Of a stretch of DNA of 20,141 nt, positions 7,183 through 14,013 are shown piece by piece. The stretch is from an uncultured Acidaminococcus sp. (GTDB lineage Bacteria > Bacillota_C > Negativicutes > Acidaminococcales > Acidaminococcaceae). How positions within the stretch are numbered: position 1 is the first letter of the stretch; every line of letters starts with the position of its first letter. The notes under the pieces were generated by a model. It saw only the letters and a list, made by a program, of their open reading frames with translations. It did not search any database and was not told the origin of the DNA. The DNA lies in contig OMUE01000022.1 in NCBI GenBank assembly GCA_900314165.1, forward strand, positions 1 through 20,141, written 5' to 3'. The translations under genes were made by a program, and so were the position numbers.

Positions 7183-8703
7183 ATGAACTTTGATATGATA
7201 CCTAAAGAGCTGGTGCGAAAAGTAGTCCGGTTTGAAGAAACAGATTCCTCATTTTGGGATGACCTGGAAGCAGGGGCTCTCCCAGAGGATTCGTATAGAG
7301 TGACCCTAAAGGATATTGGAACAGCCATAGAAAATATGGTGAACACGAAAGCAACTGTACCTCAGCTTTTCCGCTGGCTGCATATGCTGTTTGAAGTACT
7401 GGACGGGGATTTGCTTCCTGACGATCTTATGGAGCGTGCAATAGGAACAGATGTTATGTACACCTACCCGGATGAGAAGGAAGATGTGATGCTGGGTGTC
7501 CTGCGGATTTTGATGAATGTGAGCAGAAATCTGGCTAATGGGGAAGATCGTGAAGGTCTGGCAAAGAACCTGTCTTGTGTAAAGGATGCCAGAGAATATC
7601 TGAAATGTTATGAACAAAATAAGGGGAAACCGGAAGCTCAATGGCAATATCCTGACTTTATGAAAGAGGCGTATCTGGCTTACATAGATGAGAGTGGATT
7701 CCTAGATAAACTGAATGAACAGGAATTAGCTAAATACAAAAACTTTTTGTCAGAACTCCTGGAAAAGGGGAATGAGACAGCTCTGGCTGTCCGTGCTTAT
7801 GGCTGTTATGTGGGAAATAAGCTGTTCAAGCAGGATTTTGTGAGAGCTAAAGACGATTTGGAAACCTTGTTTGAGAAGACAGAAAATCCTACCTATGCCA
7901 ATAGCTTGGGGTATATCTATTATTATGGCCGCTGCGATGGGGGCAAAGCGGATTATGCAAAGGCTTTCCAGTACTTTACCTTCGGAGCCGCGAATGGAGT
8001 GGAAGAATCTATCTATAAGTTGTCCGATATGTACAAGAATGGATATGGAACATTTAAAAGCGAGAAGACGGCTTATAAGATGATCGACCAGCAGTTTGAA
8101 CGGCTGCAGAAATTGTATGAACAGGGCGAGGAAAAGGATGGAAAGTTGGCAGACGTAGCCCTGCGTATGGGGACGATGGATCTGGAAGGCATAGGTACTT
8201 TCAAAGAGCCTTTTTCAGCAGTATCTGAGTTGCTCATTGCACAATACGTGATGAAAGAGAGAAAACAGTACGGGGATAGCCTTGTAACAGCCAGAATCAA
8301 TAAGGCACTGGCTAAAGGACGGGACATCATTAGAAAGATGGATCCGGACGAGGAAATCTGGAACCTTTCTTTTGAAATCTTTAGTGACTATTTCCAACCG
8401 GGTTACCACTACACTTGGAAAGGTAAACAACTGAAAAACGGAATGTATTCTTTACAGTTTACGAGAACCGCTTTGCTGGATCCTGATGAGCCGGCTAACC
8501 TTTTCCTGGTGGATGCGCCAAAGGGCCGGTGTGAACTTACAAATATATTGAAATGCCATGTTATGCCGATAGAACCGGATGCCCCTGTCAGAGGAGAAGC
8601 GGATTATGCTGTCTTTGACGCTGAGCTGCCCCAGGAAGTTCGTCTGTATTACGATGGGGAGTTGCTCATGCGTCTGGAAGGAGAAACTCTGAAGTGGAAG
8701 TAG
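7183..8703 (+). CDS. Sel1/TPR-like repeat protein of unknown function
   Basis: I do not recognise a named family for this 506-residue, apparently soluble protein; no signal peptide or membrane segment is visible. Residues about 236-300 look like Sel1-type helical repeats (ANSLGYIYYYGRCDGGKADYAKAFQYF, then IYKLSDMYKNGYGTFKSEKTAYKMI), and a weaker copy may follow around 322-345. The N-terminal 230 residues are probably helical and Asp/Glu/Leu-rich. From about 390 the composition shifts to an aromatic, beta-like C-terminal domain (DYFQPGYHYTWKGKQLKNGMY to the final LKWK). Sel1 repeats usually mediate protein-protein contact, so a scaffold or adaptor role is an inference. ATG 7183 has AAGGGAG 8 bases upstream. 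GTG 7174 is in frame but overlaps that site. It is transcribed alone. Confidence 0.75.
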   Translation: MNFDMIPKELVRKVVRFEETDSSFWDDLEAGALPEDSYRVTLKDIGTAIENMVNTKATVPQLFRWLHMLFEVLDGDLLPDDLMERAIGTDVMYTYPDEKEDVMLGVLRILMNVSRNLANGEDREGLAKNLSCVKDAREYLKCYEQNKGKPEAQWQYPDFMKEAYLAYIDESGFLDKLNEQELAKYKNFLSELLEKGNETALAVRAYGCYVGNKLFKQDFVRAKDDLETLFEKTENPTYANSLGYIYYYGRCDGGKADYAKAFQYFTFGAANGVEESIYKLSDMYKNGYGTFKSEKTAYKMIDQQFERLQKLYEQGEEKDGKLADVALRMGTMDLEGIGTFKEPFSAVSELLIAQYVMKERKQYGDSLVTARINKALAKGRDIIRKMDPDEEIWNLSFEIFSDYFQPGYHYTWKGKQLKNGMYSLQFTRTALLDPDEPANLFLVDAPKGRCELTNILKCHVMPIEPDAPVRGEADYAVFDAELPQEVRLYYDGELLMRLEGETLKWK

Positions 8704-8729
8704 ATGTAGCTCTGTAAAACGTATTTAAG

Positions 8730-8773
8730 AAAGACCCGCGCATCACTTTTTAAATGATACACGGGTCTTTTAC
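8730..8773. terminator. Terminator after the Sel1-repeat gene, possibly bidirectional
   Basis: A 16-bp stem with two G-T pairs (8730-8745 with 8755-8770) surrounds a T/A-rich loop and ends in TTTTA. Read on the minus strand it runs into TTTCTT, so it may also end nitrilase transcription. Confidence 0.75.
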
Positions 8774-8810
8774 TATCTGGGGCGCACCCCCACCAACGTG
8801 CATGAGAGCG

Positions 8811-8858
8811 AACCCACCACCGGCTACGCCGGTCCCCCGCCCTTGAAAAGGGCGGACA
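8811..8858 (+). repeat. CCACC-type double-hairpin repeat, direct copy
   Basis: AACCCACCACC (8811-8821) leads into CCGGC-TAC-GCCGG (8820-8832), then a C run and the hairpin GCCCTT-GAA-AAGGGC followed by GGACA. The same order occurs at 11468-11535 and, inverted, at 6947-7005 and 11574-11623, each time with a different first stem. Confidence 0.8.
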
Positions 8859-8966
8859 GAGAGGAAGCTGACAGCTCTAATCAGACTTGCCCTTGAAAAG
8901 GGCGGACAAAGAGGATGCTAAGAGCTCTAATTAGAATTGCCCCCGCTAAAGCGAGGGCGGACAGGG
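8839..8966. repeat. Exact 50-bp tandem repeat, 2.5 copies
   Basis: Units begin at 8839, 8889 and 8939. The first two share the hairpin GCCCTTGAAAAGGGCGGACA and a diverged tail containing AGCTCTAAT. The third keeps the hairpin position but has GCCCCCGCT/AGCGAGGGC instead and ends after GGCGGACAGG. Confidence 0.8.
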
Positions 8967-8976
8967 TTTCAACTAG

Positions 8977-9045
8977 CCTCTAACCCCTAACCCCTAATCC
9001 CTAATCCCTAATCCCTAATTCCTAATTCCTAATTCCTAATTCCTA
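8977..9045. repeat. Telomere-like heptanucleotide array (CCCCTAA to TCCCTAA to TTCCTAA)
   Basis: Ten consecutive 7-nt units fill the space up to 3 bases before the nitrilase stop. The unit changes in steps: CCTCTAA once, CCCCTAA twice, TCCCTAA three times, TTCCTAA three times, then a partial TTCCTA. The minus strand, which is the nitrilase mRNA sense, reads TTAGGGA and TTAGGGG units with five G runs of three or more separated by 3-4 bases. Confidence 0.9.
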
Positions 9046-9048
9046 TAC

Positions 9049-9972
9049 TCAATCATGGACCTTGAAGTCCAGGATATCCGGCCGGGAATAGTGGCCGGTG
9101 GCGTCGAATTCCATGCGGCTCATGGGGACTTTGTCCATGTCCAGGTCGGCGTAGATGATGGCTTCCTTGTTCCAGACCGGTTCCGTCACATAATGGCCAT
9201 AGGGGTCGATGATGCAGCTGCCGCCGATACAGGTTTCGTCTTTCAGTTTCGCCACTTCGTCCTGCTCCAGAAGAGTATCCGGATACATGGCCTTCGTGAA
9301 ATACTGATCCACGTTGAACACATAGCAATGGCCTTCAATGGCGATGTGTTTGATGGTATCCTGCCATTCCGGGTTGTCGTTGGTATTGGGAGCCAGGTAC
9401 AGGGAGATGCCCTTCTGGTACAGGGCGACCCGGGCCAGGGGCATGTAGTTTTCCCAGCAGATCAGGCTGCCCATTTTGCCCCAGGGTGTCTCCACAATGG
9501 GGAAATAGGTCTCCGGCACGTGGGAGTCGGCCCACACATAGCGTTCTGAGCCTGTGGGCTTGATCTTTCGATGGACGGCCTTTAGTTCGCCTTCAGGGGA
9601 GAAGATCAGGTTGGAGCAGTACAAGGAGCAGTTGACGGCATCCCGTTCCGTAACGCCGATACTGACCCAGGCCTGAGCTTTCTTGGCGGCAGCAGCAATG
9701 GGCAGGGTGTCGTCGGGTACCAGTACGGCGTTGTCATAGTACAGTTTCCAGTCCTGCCGGCCTTTGTCATTGCGGGCACCGATGGTAAAGCCGAAGGTGA
9801 GACCATAAGGATAGCAGGGCACCAGGGATTCCGGGAACACGATGAGTTCCGCACCGTTCTTGCCGGCTTCCAGGATTTGGTCCGCCACCTTTTCCAAGGT
9901 GGCTTTTTTATCAAACATGACGGGAGAAGCCTGCACGATGGCTGCCCGTAAGGATTTCTGAAGGGTTTTCAT
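9049..9972 (-). CDS. Nitrilase (carbon-nitrogen hydrolase family)
   Basis: The 307-residue cytoplasmic enzyme has the complete Glu-Lys-Cys triad: Glu48 in IVFPESLVPCYPYG, Lys136 in HRKIKPT and Cys172 in SLICWENYMPLAR. The CWENYMPLAR context and the GSERYVWADS segment resemble true nitrilases (nitrile to acid plus ammonia) more than amidases or carbamoyl-putrescine hydrolases. The substrate cannot be told from sequence. Length is at the short end for bacterial nitrilases, which often have a longer C-terminal tail. ATG 9972 is supported by AGAGGTG about 7 bases upstream on this strand and an extended -10 box. It is the only minus-strand gene in the window and stands alone between repeat clusters, which may hint at separate acquisition. 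Confidence 0.9.
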   Translation of the reverse strand: MKTLQKSLRAAIVQASPVMFDKKATLEKVADQILEAGKNGAELIVFPESLVPCYPYGLTFGFTIGARNDKGRQDWKLYYDNAVLVPDDTLPIAAAAKKAQAWVSIGVTERDAVNCSLYCSNLIFSPEGELKAVHRKIKPTGSERYVWADSHVPETYFPIVETPWGKMGSLICWENYMPLARVALYQKGISLYLAPNTNDNPEWQDTIKHIAIEGHCYVFNVDQYFTKAMYPDTLLEQDEVAKLKDETCIGGSCIIDPYGHYVTEPVWNKEAIIYADLDMDKVPMSRMEFDATGHYSRPDILDFKVHD

Positions 9973-10006
9973 AGGGACACCTCTTTCATAGTAGTGTGAT
10001 AGAGTA

Positions 10007-10015
10007 ATTATAGCA
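10007..10015 (-). promoter_or_regulatory. Extended -10 promoter of the nitrilase gene
   Basis: On the minus strand TGCTATAAT is a perfect extended -10 (TGnTATAAT) 35 bases before the start codon. No good -35 is present; that position falls in the preceding hairpin, as tolerated by extended -10 promoters. Confidence 0.65.
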
Positions 10016-10016
10016 T

Positions 10017-10058
10017 AAAAATCCAGGACCGGATGTGGGAATCATTCGGCCCTGGATT
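10017..10058 (-). terminator. Intrinsic-terminator-like hairpin upstream of nitrilase
   Basis: On the minus strand a 12-bp stem (AATCCAGGGCCG with CGGTCCTGGATT, one G-T pair) and a 15-nt loop run into five T residues. No minus-strand gene lies upstream, so it would end a non-coding transcript or attenuate a nitrilase leader. Confidence 0.5.
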
Positions 10059-10407
10059 GACAGGAATCCCGGGACTGGAGAAACCCCGGGAAAGGTTGGG
10101 GGTAAGCAGATATAAAAATATATGGGCAATGGACTTAGCTGAAGCTGGAATAAAGCGGCGTTTTGCTGCAGCTCGTAGGAAAAGGAGAAAACTGTTAGAA
10201 ATTGCCTCGGGTATTCATGGCTGGGGACATGAATGGGAAAGGGCTGCGTGTGGTAAAGAAAAAAGAAATAGATAGGAATGAGAGCGGAGTCTGGAAGCTA
10301 GTCAGACGCAAAGTGCGGATCCTGATAGAACACGGAATTCCTCTGGTAGACGGTACAGTGTCAAACCGTTTCAGGAGATGTTCTGCAAATGTCCATTGCT
10401 CATATGC
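10018..10407 (-). ncRNA. Candidate structured RNA or attenuated leader upstream of nitrilase
   Basis: A minus-strand promoter-like pair lies at 10414-10441 and a terminator-like hairpin at 10017-10058. Between them no convincing reading frame exists on either strand. Several local stems do: GTCTG/CAGAC at 10289-10307, ATTCATG/CATGAAT at 10213-10234, and TCCCGGG/CCCGGGA at 10067-10091. I see no tmRNA, RNase P, 6S, T-box or known riboswitch signature. This lies in the 988-base gene-free stretch 9973-10960 and is a hypothesis only. Confidence 0.3.
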
Positions 10408-10413
10408 AATTAC

Positions 10414-10441
10414 ATTATACAGAAAATTGAGAATAAATCAA
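10414..10441 (-). promoter_or_regulatory. Possible minus-strand promoter in the nitrilase upstream region
   Basis: On the minus strand TTGATT (10441-10436), a 16-base AT-rich spacer and TATAAT (10419-10414). It points toward the nitrilase across 440 bases with no gene. Confidence 0.4.
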
Positions 10442-10542
10442 GCATTCTGACATAATTCGTTTTTGACTAGTGAAATTATAGTAACGTTTTCAATAGAGTA
10501 TGCTGTGAACAAAACGGTGTCCGCTGGGGGGAATACTTTTGT

Positions 10543-10672
10543 AAGCGAAGAGCAAAGAGTGAAGAGCGAAGAGGCGCCTGCGGCGGGATAGGAAGAAAGG
10601 AAAAAGTGAAGAGCGAAAAGTGAAGAAAAGTGCTCCGCACTGAAATTCAGATGTCAGACGTCAGAAGTCAGG
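10543..10672. repeat. Three heptanucleotide arrays separated by micro-hairpins
   Basis: The first array (10543-10570) is four units of GAGCGAA/GAGTGAA type, followed by CGCC-TGC-GGCG (10575-10585). The second (10604-10624) is three units of AAGTGAA/GAGCGAA type, followed by AGTGC-TCC-GCACT (10629-10641). The third (10648-10672) is three units of CAGACGT type. The first two share their heptamer family with 1838-1865; the third is the reverse complement of the 560-587 family. Confidence 0.8.
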
Positions 10673-10873
10673 GGCCGCTGGCCCTCTCGCCTTGCAAAAG
10701 GGCGCAGCCCAGCCCCCTCGCCATTGCTAACGCAATGGCCCTCTCCCCCTACGGGGGCGACAGCCCGCTGGGCAGAGCCCTGTCATCCCCGCGAGGGGAG
10801 GGGGACCGTGCGCAAGCACGGTGGTGGGGCCGTCCTGCGGACTCGCTCTCACTAACGTCTCACGTCCTATGTC
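10673..10873. repeat. Interspersed micro-hairpin module, copy 2, with closing heptamer array
   Basis: The hairpin chain is GGCC-GCT-GGCC (10673-10683), CCATTGC-TAAC-GCAATGG (10721-10738), CCCCC-TAC-GGGGG (10745-10757), GCCC-GCT-GGGC (10763-10773), CCCC-GCGA-GGGG (10787-10798) and CCGTGC-GCAA-GCACGG (10806-10821). It is closed by three heptamers of TCACGTC type (10853-10873), roughly complementary to the CAGACGT array at 10648. The middle of the chain repeats 396-460. Confidence 0.8.
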
Positions 10874-10892
10874 TCGTTCAAACCGTTTTATC

Positions 10893-10921
10893 TGGACTCA
10901 GACGGACATCTCTTTTATAAT
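10893..10921 (+). promoter_or_regulatory. Promoter of the Nudix gene
   Basis: TGGACT (4 of 6 matches to the -35 consensus), a 17-base spacer and a perfect TATAAT at 10916-10921, 40 bases before the start codon. Confidence 0.6.
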
Positions 10922-10960
10922 AGTTCTGTATGATACTAAGTTTTCAAAGCAGGTGAACAC

Positions 10961-11461
10961 ATGGAATATTGGGATATCTATGATAGCAATAAACAATTGA
11001 CCGGGCGGAAGATGAAGCGCAATGACTGGCATATGCAGCCGGGGGATTACCATCTGACGGTCCTGGCTCTCGTGAAAGATGAGGCAGGACACATCCTCAT
11101 TACCCAGCGGAAGGCGGACAAAGAATGGGCTCCTCTGAGCTGGGAGATTCCCGGTGGCGGTGTCCGGACCGGGGAATCCTCTTTTGATGCCGTGCTGCGG
11201 GAAGTCCGGGAAGAAACGGGCCTGGCCCTGACAAAGGAGCAGGGCAGCTGCATCTTTACGTACCGCAGCGACAGTCCGGAAGAACAGAACAACTATTTCG
11301 TGGATATTTACGAATTCAAGGCGCCGTTTACAGCGAAAAATGTGACGGTGCAGGAATCCGAGGTGGAGGCTTTCAAGCTGGCCACGGCAGCCGAAATCCA
11401 CGAACTGGGAAAACAGGATCAATTTTTGCACTACAAACGGTTAGCTCCGTTGGTGAAATAA
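10961..11461 (+). CDS. Nudix hydrolase
   Basis: The 166-residue protein has a perfect Nudix box, GX5EX7REVREETGL, at residues 66-88, which binds the metal and cleaves nucleoside-diphosphate-linked or other pyrophosphate substrates. The N-terminus (MEYWDIYDSNKQLTGRKMKRND) resembles the isopentenyl-diphosphate-isomerase-like/YfcD subgroup, whose members begin with a similar DxxDxN segment. The true substrate cannot be assigned. Length is normal for a single-domain Nudix protein. AGCAGGTG lies upstream of ATG 10961. The gene has its own promoter and is followed within 7 bases by an inverted-repeat cluster, so it appears monocistronic. Confidence 0.9.
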   Translation: MEYWDIYDSNKQLTGRKMKRNDWHMQPGDYHLTVLALVKDEAGHILITQRKADKEWAPLSWEIPGGGVRTGESSFDAVLREVREETGLALTKEQGSCIFTYRSDSPEEQNNYFVDIYEFKAPFTAKNVTVQESEVEAFKLATAAEIHELGKQDQFLHYKRLAPLVK

Positions 11462-11467
11462 AAGGCT

Positions 11468-11623
11468 AACCCACCACCGTTCCAACTCTTGGATTCCTGG
11501 AGAGGAACGGTCCCCCGCCCTTGAAAAGGGCGGACAAGGAAAAATGTAAACTAATCAATATTAAATTACTTAAGTCCGCCCTTTTCAAGGGCGGGGGACC
11601 ATCCGTAGGATGGTGGTGGGTTT
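11468..11623. repeat. Two CCACC-type repeats facing each other, with 27-bp perfect inverted arms
   Basis: The arms 11509-11535 and 11574-11600 are perfect reverse complements around a 38-nt AT-rich loop. Outside them lie variable stems, CCGTTCC/GGAACGG (11477-11483 with 11504-11510) and CCATCC-GTA-GGATGG (11599-11613), and then the conserved AACCCACCACC word (11468-11478) and its reverse complement near 11613-11623. The element lies between the Nudix stop and the next ribosome site. It may terminate transcription or fold in the following gene's leader. Confidence 0.85.
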
Positions 11624-11652
11624 CTATAAAGCATTGTAAAGGAGAAAGTATA

Positions 11653-12537
11653 ATGGACATTAAGAAAATCACGATTGCCGGTGCCGGGACTATGGGACAT
11701 TCCATGGCAGAAATCTTTGCCCGGAAAGGGTACGAAGTCATCCTGTGGAACCATAAACCGGAAAAACTAGCTTTGGCAAAACAACAGATCGCAGCAGATG
11801 TAGCGGAAAAGATTACCTACAGTACGGACCTGGATGCTTTCAAGAACCGCGATTTGATTGTGGAGAACATTGCGGAAAACCTGGATGTGAAGCTGGCCTT
11901 CTACAAACAGATTTCCCCTCTGGCCTCGGAACATTCCATCATCGCCACGAATACGTCCGGCCTGTCCATCAATGCCCTGGGCAAAGGCGTTGTAAAGCCT
12001 GAACGGTTCCTGGGTATGCACTGGTTCAATCCGCCTACGCTGATTCCCCTTATCGAAATCATTAAGAATGACGCCACGCTGCCGGAAATCGCCCAGGCTA
12101 TCTACGACCTGGCACTGGCTATTGACAAAAAGCCGGCCATCGTCAATAAGGATGTACCGGGCTTTGCAGCAAACCGGATCCAGCTGGCCGTGCTCCGGGA
12201 AGTACTGGCCCTCGTCAAAGACGGTGTGGTTAGTGTGGAAGGGGCCGACGCGGTTATGAAGTATGGCCTGGGCTTCCGTTGGGCCTGCCTGGGGCCTTTG
12301 GAAACAGTGGACTTCGGCGGGCTGGATGTGTTCTATCATATCAGCGAGTACCTGATGCAGGATCTGGCTGATGGCCATGGTGTACCTGAGCTGCTGGCAG
12401 AAAAATTCCAGGCCGGGGCCTACGGTGTGAAGACAGGCAAGGGCTTCTACGACTATGCCGGTGATAAAGCCGCCAAAGCTACGCAGGCACGGGACGAAAA
12501 GCTGCAGAAGGTGTACGAGGCACTGTATAAGAAATAA
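11653..12537 (+). CDS. 3-hydroxyacyl-CoA dehydrogenase (3-hydroxybutyryl-CoA dehydrogenase-like)
   Basis: The 294-residue protein has an N-terminal NAD-binding Rossmann fold with GAGTMG at residues 10-15. It has the family's catalytic set: Ser102 in NTSGLSI, His123 in MHWFNPP, Glu135 and Asn174 in DVPGFAANRI. It oxidises an L-3-hydroxyacyl-CoA with NAD. In a butyrate former this would be the acetoacetyl-CoA/3-hydroxybutyryl-CoA step, but no crotonase, thiolase or acyl-CoA dehydrogenase gene adjoins it. The C-terminal segment GLGFRWACLGPLETVDFGGLDV differs from the usual clostridial Hbd wording, so a related hydroxyacid or carnitine-type dehydrogenase is possible. AAAGGAG lies 8 bases before ATG 11653. 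The frame is open to 11521, but that part is repeat sequence. No clear terminator follows. Confidence 0.85.
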   Translation: MDIKKITIAGAGTMGHSMAEIFARKGYEVILWNHKPEKLALAKQQIAADVAEKITYSTDLDAFKNRDLIVENIAENLDVKLAFYKQISPLASEHSIIATNTSGLSINALGKGVVKPERFLGMHWFNPPTLIPLIEIIKNDATLPEIAQAIYDLALAIDKKPAIVNKDVPGFAANRIQLAVLREVLALVKDGVVSVEGADAVMKYGLGFRWACLGPLETVDFGGLDVFYHISEYLMQDLADGHGVPELLAEKFQAGAYGVKTGKGFYDYAGDKAAKATQARDEKLQKVYEALYKK

Positions 12538-12552
12538 ATGGCTTGGTGTAAC

Positions 12553-12583
12553 GGGCGGGCCGCCGCTACGCTCTGGCACGCCC
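12553..12583. repeat. GC-rich hairpin after the dehydrogenase gene
   Basis: GGGCGGGCC (12553-12561) pairs with GGCACGCCC (12575-12583) with one mismatch. The flank CCCCTACGG resembles the text near 356-364. It is probably another member of the intergenic hairpin repeats and the only structure seen between this gene and ackA. A possible -10 box TATGAT lies at 12650-12655. Confidence 0.4.
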
Positions 12584-12723
12584 CTACGGAGTAGTGTGGC
12601 CATACGAGTTCTTGCAGACAGAAACTTTTTCGTGCGAAATCTTACAATGTATGATAAAATAGCAACGTATCAGTATAAAGCTAACTGCTGATTTATATCA
12701 GCCAAGGATCAGGAGGCAAGGTA

Positions 12724-13917
12724 ATGAAGATTTTTGTGGTTAACTGTGGCAGCTCTTCCATCAAATATCAGCTGATTGATATGCAAGATGAATCTGTCAT
12801 CGCAAAAGGTTTGGTAGAACGTATTGGTATTGAAGGCTCTTGCCTGACTCATACCCCTGCCGGCAAAGACAAAGTAAAACTGGAAAGTGTAATTCCTGAC
12901 CATGTTGACGGTATTAAAAAGGTACTGGCAGCTTTGGTTGACCCCAACTATGGCGTCATTAAATCCACGGACGAAATCGATGCTGTGGGCCACAGAGTGG
13001 TACATGGCGGCGAAATCTTCAGCGAATCCGTTGTGATCACCGAAGAAATCCTGAAACAGATCGAAGGCCTCAGTGATATGGCTCCTCTGCATCAACCCCC
13101 CAATGTGGCTGGGATCAGAGCCTGCCAGAAGGTTATGCCCAACACTCCGCAAGTGGCAGTGTTCGATACGGCTTTCCATCAAACCATGCCCCAGACTGCT
13201 TACATGTTCGGCGTAAAATACGAAGAATATGAAAAGTACGGCATCCGTAAATACGGCTTCCACGGCACCTCCCACAGATATGTATCTGCCTGCGCTGCCG
13301 AAATGCTGGGCAAAGACATTAAAGACACCAAGATCATTACCTGCCACCTGGGCAACGGTTCTTCCATCACTGCAGTGGACGGCGGCAAATCCGTGGATAC
13401 TTCCATGGGCTTCACTCCGCTGGACGGCGTGCTGATGGGCACCCGTACCGGTTCCATCGACCCTGCTGTTGTGCCCATCCTGATGAGCAAGAAGGGCCTG
13501 GATGCTGCCGGCATGGACAAATACATGAACAAGGAATGCGGCGTTCTGGGTATTTCCGGCGTGTCCAGCGACTTCCGGGATCTGGAAGCTGCTGCTGAAG
13601 AAGGCAACAAGAAAGCCCAACTGGCTCTGGATATGTTCTGCTATCAGGTAAAACGGTACATCGGTGCTTACGCTGCCGCTATGGGTGGCGTAGATGCCAT
13701 TGTATTCACCGCCGGTGTTGGTGAAAACGATATCGGTACCCGGGCTAAAGTCTGCAGCGGCCTGGAATTCCTGGGTGTAAAACTGGATGCAGAACGGAAC
13801 AACGTTCGCGGCAAAGCTACGGAAATCAGCGCTGCTGATTCCAAGGTTAAGGTATTCCTGATTCCGACCAACGAAGAACTCGTTATCGCCCGGGATACTA
13901 ACAGACTGTGCAAATAA
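12724..13917 (+). CDS. ackA: Acetate kinase
   Basis: The 397-residue enzyme has the usual length. It shows the N-terminal [11 protein letters not shown] motif (Asn7, Lys14), [10 protein letters not shown], the [10 protein letters not shown] signature with the catalytic Asp, [11 protein letters not shown], and the C-terminal VFTAGVGEN motif. It interconverts acetyl phosphate plus ADP with acetate plus ATP in the cytosol, the substrate-level phosphorylation step of acetate-forming fermentation. AGGAGG lies 7 bases before ATG 12724. The partner gene pta is not adjacent. A possible promoter (-10 TATGAT at 12650-12655) has no convincing -35. A short hairpin follows the gene and overlaps the next promoter. 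Confidence 0.97.
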   Translation: MKIFVVNCGSSSIKYQLIDMQDESVIAKGLVERIGIEGSCLTHTPAGKDKVKLESVIPDHVDGIKKVLAALVDPNYGVIKSTDEIDAVGHRVVHGGEIFSESVVITEEILKQIEGLSDMAPLHQPPNVAGIRACQKVMPNTPQVAVFDTAFHQTMPQTAYMFGVKYEEYEKYGIRKYGFHGTSHRYVSACAAEMLGKDIKDTKIITCHLGNGSSITAVDGGKSVDTSMGFTPLDGVLMGTRTGSIDPAVVPILMSKKGLDAAGMDKYMNKECGVLGISGVSSDFRDLEAAAEEGNKKAQLALDMFCYQVKRYIGAYAAAMGGVDAIVFTAGVGENDIGTRAKVCSGLEFLGVKLDAERNNVRGKATEISAADSKVKVFLIPTNEELVIARDTNRLCK

Positions 13918-13957
13918 TTCACGGCCTGCCCAAATCCATAGAAAACTTTTTCGCAGG

Positions 13958-13986
13958 AAGGGCTTTTGCTTGACAAAGGCCCTTTC
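13958..13986 (+). terminator. Possible ackA terminator overlapping the next promoter
   Basis: AAGGGC pairs with GCCCTT, extendable to AAGGGCTTT/AAAGGCCCTT with one bulged base, and is followed by TTCT. The right half of the hairpin contains the -35 box of the downstream promoter. The T run is poor. Confidence 0.4.
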
Positions 13987-13998
13987 TGTAGTTATAAT
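13970..13998 (+). promoter_or_regulatory. Perfect-consensus promoter of the DUF177-rpmF unit
   Basis: TTGACA (13970-13975), exactly 17 bases, TATAAT (13993-13998). Transcription would begin near 14004-14006, only about 8-10 bases before the ATG. Confidence 0.85.
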
Positions 13999-14013
13999 GT
14001 AACGGTTGATACT

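Noticed and set aside
8839..8966. CRISPR array
   Set aside because: The repeat units are contiguous with a hairpin and a diverged tail, not identical repeats with unique spacers of constant length. No cas gene is present.
10033..10450. Two short plus-strand frames (10033-10275 and 10202-10450) in the nitrilase upstream region
   Set aside because: They overlap each other in different frames, lack convincing ribosome sites, and their Arg/Lys-rich translations have no recognisable domain. The terminator hairpin and stems there point to non-coding sequence.
11521..11652. Longer N-terminus of the hydroxyacyl-CoA dehydrogenase
   Set aside because: These 44 codons translate the inverted-repeat cluster. 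The Rossmann motif and ribosome site place the start at 11653.
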